NCBI RefSeq assembly: GCF_000341285.1
Contig: NW_005178419.1
Coordinates: forward strand, 32,376-96,375
From: Galdieria sulphuraria
Taxonomy: Eukaryota; Rhodophyta; Bangiophyceae; Galdieriales; Galdieriaceae
DNA length: 64,000 bases
Direction of reading: 5' to 3'
Shown: one piece after another, positions 61,935-64,000 of the stretch
Position numbering within the stretch: position 1 is the first letter of the stretch
Layout of the letters: each line of letters opens with the position of its first letter
The notes under the pieces: generated by a model
Told to the model about the DNA's origin: nothing
Databases searched by the model: none
Seen by the model: only the letters and a program-made list of their open reading frames with translations
Program-made: the position numbers and the translations under genes

Positions 61935-63116
61935 ATGCTCCATTCTACTCCTTGGATTACAAAACCTTTGGCTATACCTTGGAAACTCAACCATCACCAC
62001 ACAGACCCAAAGTGTAATGCTTCACAATTGGAAAACAGCACTCAAGAGTCACTTACTCCAGAAGAGTTATCAGTTGTTGAAATATTTAAGCAAGCCAGGC
62101 TCTCCGTAGTCCACATCATAGCGTTGGAGTCAGCAAGAGACTTGCTTAAAAAGGAATGGGAAGGAATATTTGGGCTTCCAGGAGAAGAACAAAACCCGAG
62201 AGGTGCAGGAACGGGTTTCGTTTGGGATAACCAACACGTGGTAACCAACCATCACGTCATGGCGGGTTCCAAAGAAGCCAAAGTGAGGTTTTTTGACTCG
62301 ACCGAGGAACTGGAGGCAAAACTGGTGGGTACAGATCCCGACCACGATATTGCATTGTTGCGTTTGGTTCAGTTGCCAGAGATGGGTATGGTGCCTTTGA
62401 CGAGAGGCATTTCAGAAAACCTATTGGTAGGTCAACGTGTCTATGCCATCGGAAATCCTTTTGGGTTGGAGTATACACTAACAACAGGAGTTATTTCGGG
62501 ATTGGGAAGAGAAATTGCTTCGAGAGTGGGTAGACCTATGTTTAATATCATCCAAACAGATGCTGCTATCAATCCTGGCAATTCAGGAGGACCACTGTTG
62601 GATTCTCGAGGAAGACTGATTGGTGTGAATTGTGCCATTGCTTCTCCTTCAGGAGCTTTTGCTGGTATAGGATTTGCTATTCCTGTGGATACTGTAAAAA
62701 AAGTAGTGGAACAGATTAAGCAGTATGGAAGAGCTATTCGACCTTCTTTAGGAATTTTCTTTGCACCAGAACAACTTGGAAGAAGATTAGGTTTAGAGAA
62801 AGGTCTTTTAATTCTCTATTTACGACCCGATGGTCCTGCACAGAAAGCTGGTTTATTAGCAACGAAGAGAGAAAAAGGTTCTGGAAGACTTATCTTGGGA
62901 GATATCGTAACCAGTATTGATAAGCATTCAGTGAATCGTGCTGTTGATATATATCGAGTGCTGGAAACTATGAATGTTGGAGATGAAGTTGTTTTGGAAA
63001 TTATTCGGGATGGTCAAAGGATAGAGAAGAAACTAACTTTGGAAGAAATGGTCGAAGATAATAAGCAAAAGGGTTCCGAATGGTTTCATAGACGACAGTT
63101 GACTAGTCGTTTATAA
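61935..63116 (+). CDS. DEG1: Deg/HtrA serine protease (Deg1-like, with PDZ domain)
   Basis: Single exon, 393 residues from ATG 61935. ATP-independent trypsin-fold protease. The triad is His107 in VTNHHVMAG, Asp138 in DHDIALLRL, and Ser217 in NPGNSGGPLL. The sensor and specificity loops (TLTTGVISGLGRE, IGFAIPVDTVKKVV) fit Deg1, the thylakoid-lumen member that helps repair photosystem II. One PDZ domain occupies about residues 255-365, with carboxylate-binding LGLEKGLLILYL. A targeting peptide is expected, but the first 40 residues are short and mixed, so a 5' exon may be missing. The gene is divergent from the DEK-like gene. Confidence 0.9.
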   Translation: MLHSTPWITKPLAIPWKLNHHHTDPKCNASQLENSTQESLTPEELSVVEIFKQARLSVVHIIALESARDLLKKEWEGIFGLPGEEQNPRGAGTGFVWDNQHVVTNHHVMAGSKEAKVRFFDSTEELEAKLVGTDPDHDIALLRLVQLPEMGMVPLTRGISENLLVGQRVYAIGNPFGLEYTLTTGVISGLGREIASRVGRPMFNIIQTDAAINPGNSGGPLLDSRGRLIGVNCAIASPSGAFAGIGFAIPVDTVKKVVEQIKQYGRAIRPSLGIFFAPEQLGRRLGLEKGLLILYLRPDGPAQKAGLLATKREKGSGRLILGDIVTSIDKHSVNRAVDIYRVLETMNVGDEVVLEIIRDGQRIEKKLTLEEMVEDNKQKGSEWFHRRQLTSRL

Positions 63117-63173
63117 TTTTATTTGCGAAATAAATCATAGATGTGTTGTACAGCCGTCTTGTTGTCTTAAAAA

Positions 63174-64000
63174 TTATTCTAATTGGAACAAGTTACAAGT
63201 TTGTAGAAAATGTAACCACTCATTCACTCTTGAATGATTTTCCTGTTTCCAGTCCTGAAGCAAAAAGTACAAAGTATAGTAAAATGTTTGGCATCGAGTA
63301 TCCGAAATATTTTCCTTGAGCAATACCAACAAGTCATCATGACAACGATTTTTAGCCTTTTCTAAGATAAGATAAAGCAACGTTCTCAAAGAAGGAGTAA
63401 AATGGGATAAATTCGGTAAAACTCGGAAACAAGATATCGACATCGTTCTTTCGAATATTAGTTCTCCTATGTAACTTGACAAGTTTTTCAATGGAGTGGA
63501 TGACCATTTCTCTCCTTGTTCCATTCTCTTCCAAATTTGCCATAATGAAAATTGAAAAGCTTTCTTATATCTCGACGAATAAACACATAAACGCTTAGTC
63601 AGTGCCACATAAAAGGTATTGAATTGTCGTTCATGACAACATCCGAATATCACCATATTGGCAATTTCAAGTAATAATGATTTCCTTTTTCCTCCATAGG
63701 CAACGAGTCTATGTTCAGCATCAACGACGTCTTCAGATGTCATGATCATTCGAAATATATTGCGACGTGTATCCGTATTCAGTCTTTGCAATCTAACAAA
63801 TTGATCAACAGAATCCTTTTCCTCTTGCTTGATTTGGCTAATCTCCTCCTCTTTCTTGATGGAAAGCTTCGGACAGTCAGCTTTCAAAAGATCTTTCTCC
63901 TCTTTACTCTTGTCGTTATAAAGTATGCGACCATCTTGCAACTCTTTCAAGGAAAATTGAAGACGACGATCAGTACGAAAAGATGACGAGGCTATCAGAC
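63174..64000 (-). CDS. NOM1: NOM1/Sgd1-like protein, C-terminal part (gene continues past the window)
   Basis: Open minus-strand frame of about 275 codons running off the right edge, so the 5' part is outside. The visible part holds the end of the MIF4G domain (DRRLQFSLKELQDGR), a charged linker, then the MA3 domain starting LQRLNTDTRRNIFRMIMTSED. The linker-to-MA3 wording TDTRRNIF...IMTSEDV is diagnostic for NOM1/Sgd1, a nucleolar 18S-rRNA biogenesis factor, rather than eIF4G or PDCD4. It ends at a stop at 63174 after CNLFQLE. No intron is visible in this part. Confidence 0.88.
   Translation of the reverse strand, partial: LIASSSFRTDRRLQFSLKELQDGRILYNDKSKEEKDLLKADCPKLSIKKEEEISQIKQEEKDSVDQFVRLQRLNTDTRRNIFRMIMTSEDVVDAEHRLVAYGGKRKSLLLEIANMVIFGCCHERQFNTFYVALTKRLCVYSSRYKKAFQFSLWQIWKRMEQGEKWSSTPLKNLSSYIGELIFERTMSISCFRVLPNLSHFTPSLRTLLYLILEKAKNRCHDDLLVLLKENISDTRCQTFYYTLYFLLQDWKQENHSRVNEWLHFLQTCNLFQLE

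Noticed and set aside
1-64000. Mobile elements, virus-derived elements, CRISPR, rRNA and tRNA genes
   Set aside because: I looked for reverse transcriptase, integrase, transposase and capsid-like frames, terminal repeats, direct-repeat arrays and tRNA B-box strings and saw none that I could support. A repeat-masking and tRNAscan run would settle it.

Overview
The window is nuclear DNA from a photosynthetic eukaryote with a compact, AT-rich, intron-bearing genome. The best fit is a cyanidiophycean red alga of the Galdieria type. This is an inference from the proteins and gene architecture, not from a database match. About 40 protein genes are packed onto both strands with gaps often under 200 bp. 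Most are cut by very short GT-AG introns, usually 45-60 bp. Plastid-type proteins (PGR5, a membrane-anchored rubredoxin, porphobilinogen synthase, an FBPase with a redox-type loop, a Deg protease) sit beside ordinary eukaryotic housekeeping genes. I see no rRNA, tRNA, CRISPR array or recognisable transposon or virus-derived element. All splice junctions were placed by eye from reading frame, phase and GT/AG signals.

Region by region. 1-5.5 kb is gene-poor: a small secreted Cys-rich protein, about 2 kb of unassigned DNA and a decayed aldehyde dehydrogenase. 5.5-14.9 kb holds class II CPD photolyase, a bZIP factor, RanGAP, a D-type cyclin, a zinc alcohol dehydrogenase and an unknown probable organellar protein. 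15.1-28.6 kb holds an amidase, Mediator MED14, a Sec12/PREB-like protein, PRA1, a double-ACT protein, a reticulon, a UBXD8-like protein and GDP-mannose 3,5-epimerase. 29.5-38.5 kb holds ornithine decarboxylase, a LIN54/TCX-type CXC protein, PET100, a CIP/KIP/KRP-type CDK inhibitor, a TBL1/HOS15-like WD40 protein and the spliceosomal GTPase Snu114. 38.6-51 kb holds an assembly gap inside or beside a prefoldin-6 gene, HemB, a GT4 glycosyltransferase, nicotinate phosphoribosyltransferase, a PPR protein, FBPase, a RagC-like GTPase, rubredoxin and PGR5. 52-64 kb holds an MT-A70 methyltransferase fused to four ZZ-type zinc fingers, PEX4, AHA1, an MFS carrier, methylmalonyl-CoA mutase, a DEK-like protein, Deg protease and the 3' part of NOM1.

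Functional themes: secretory pathway and ER (Sec12, PRA1, reticulon, UBXD8, glycosyltransferase); photosynthesis and plastid (PGR5, rubredoxin, HemB, FBPase, Deg); and cell cycle (D-cyclin, CDK inhibitor, CXC protein, with E2F-like TTTGGCGC motifs upstream of several genes).

The most notable items are the MT-A70/ZZ-finger fusion at 52.0-54.2 kb, the CDK inhibitor that combines a plant-like C-terminus with an animal-like cyclin-binding RxLF motif, and a small set of introns with GTT- donors.
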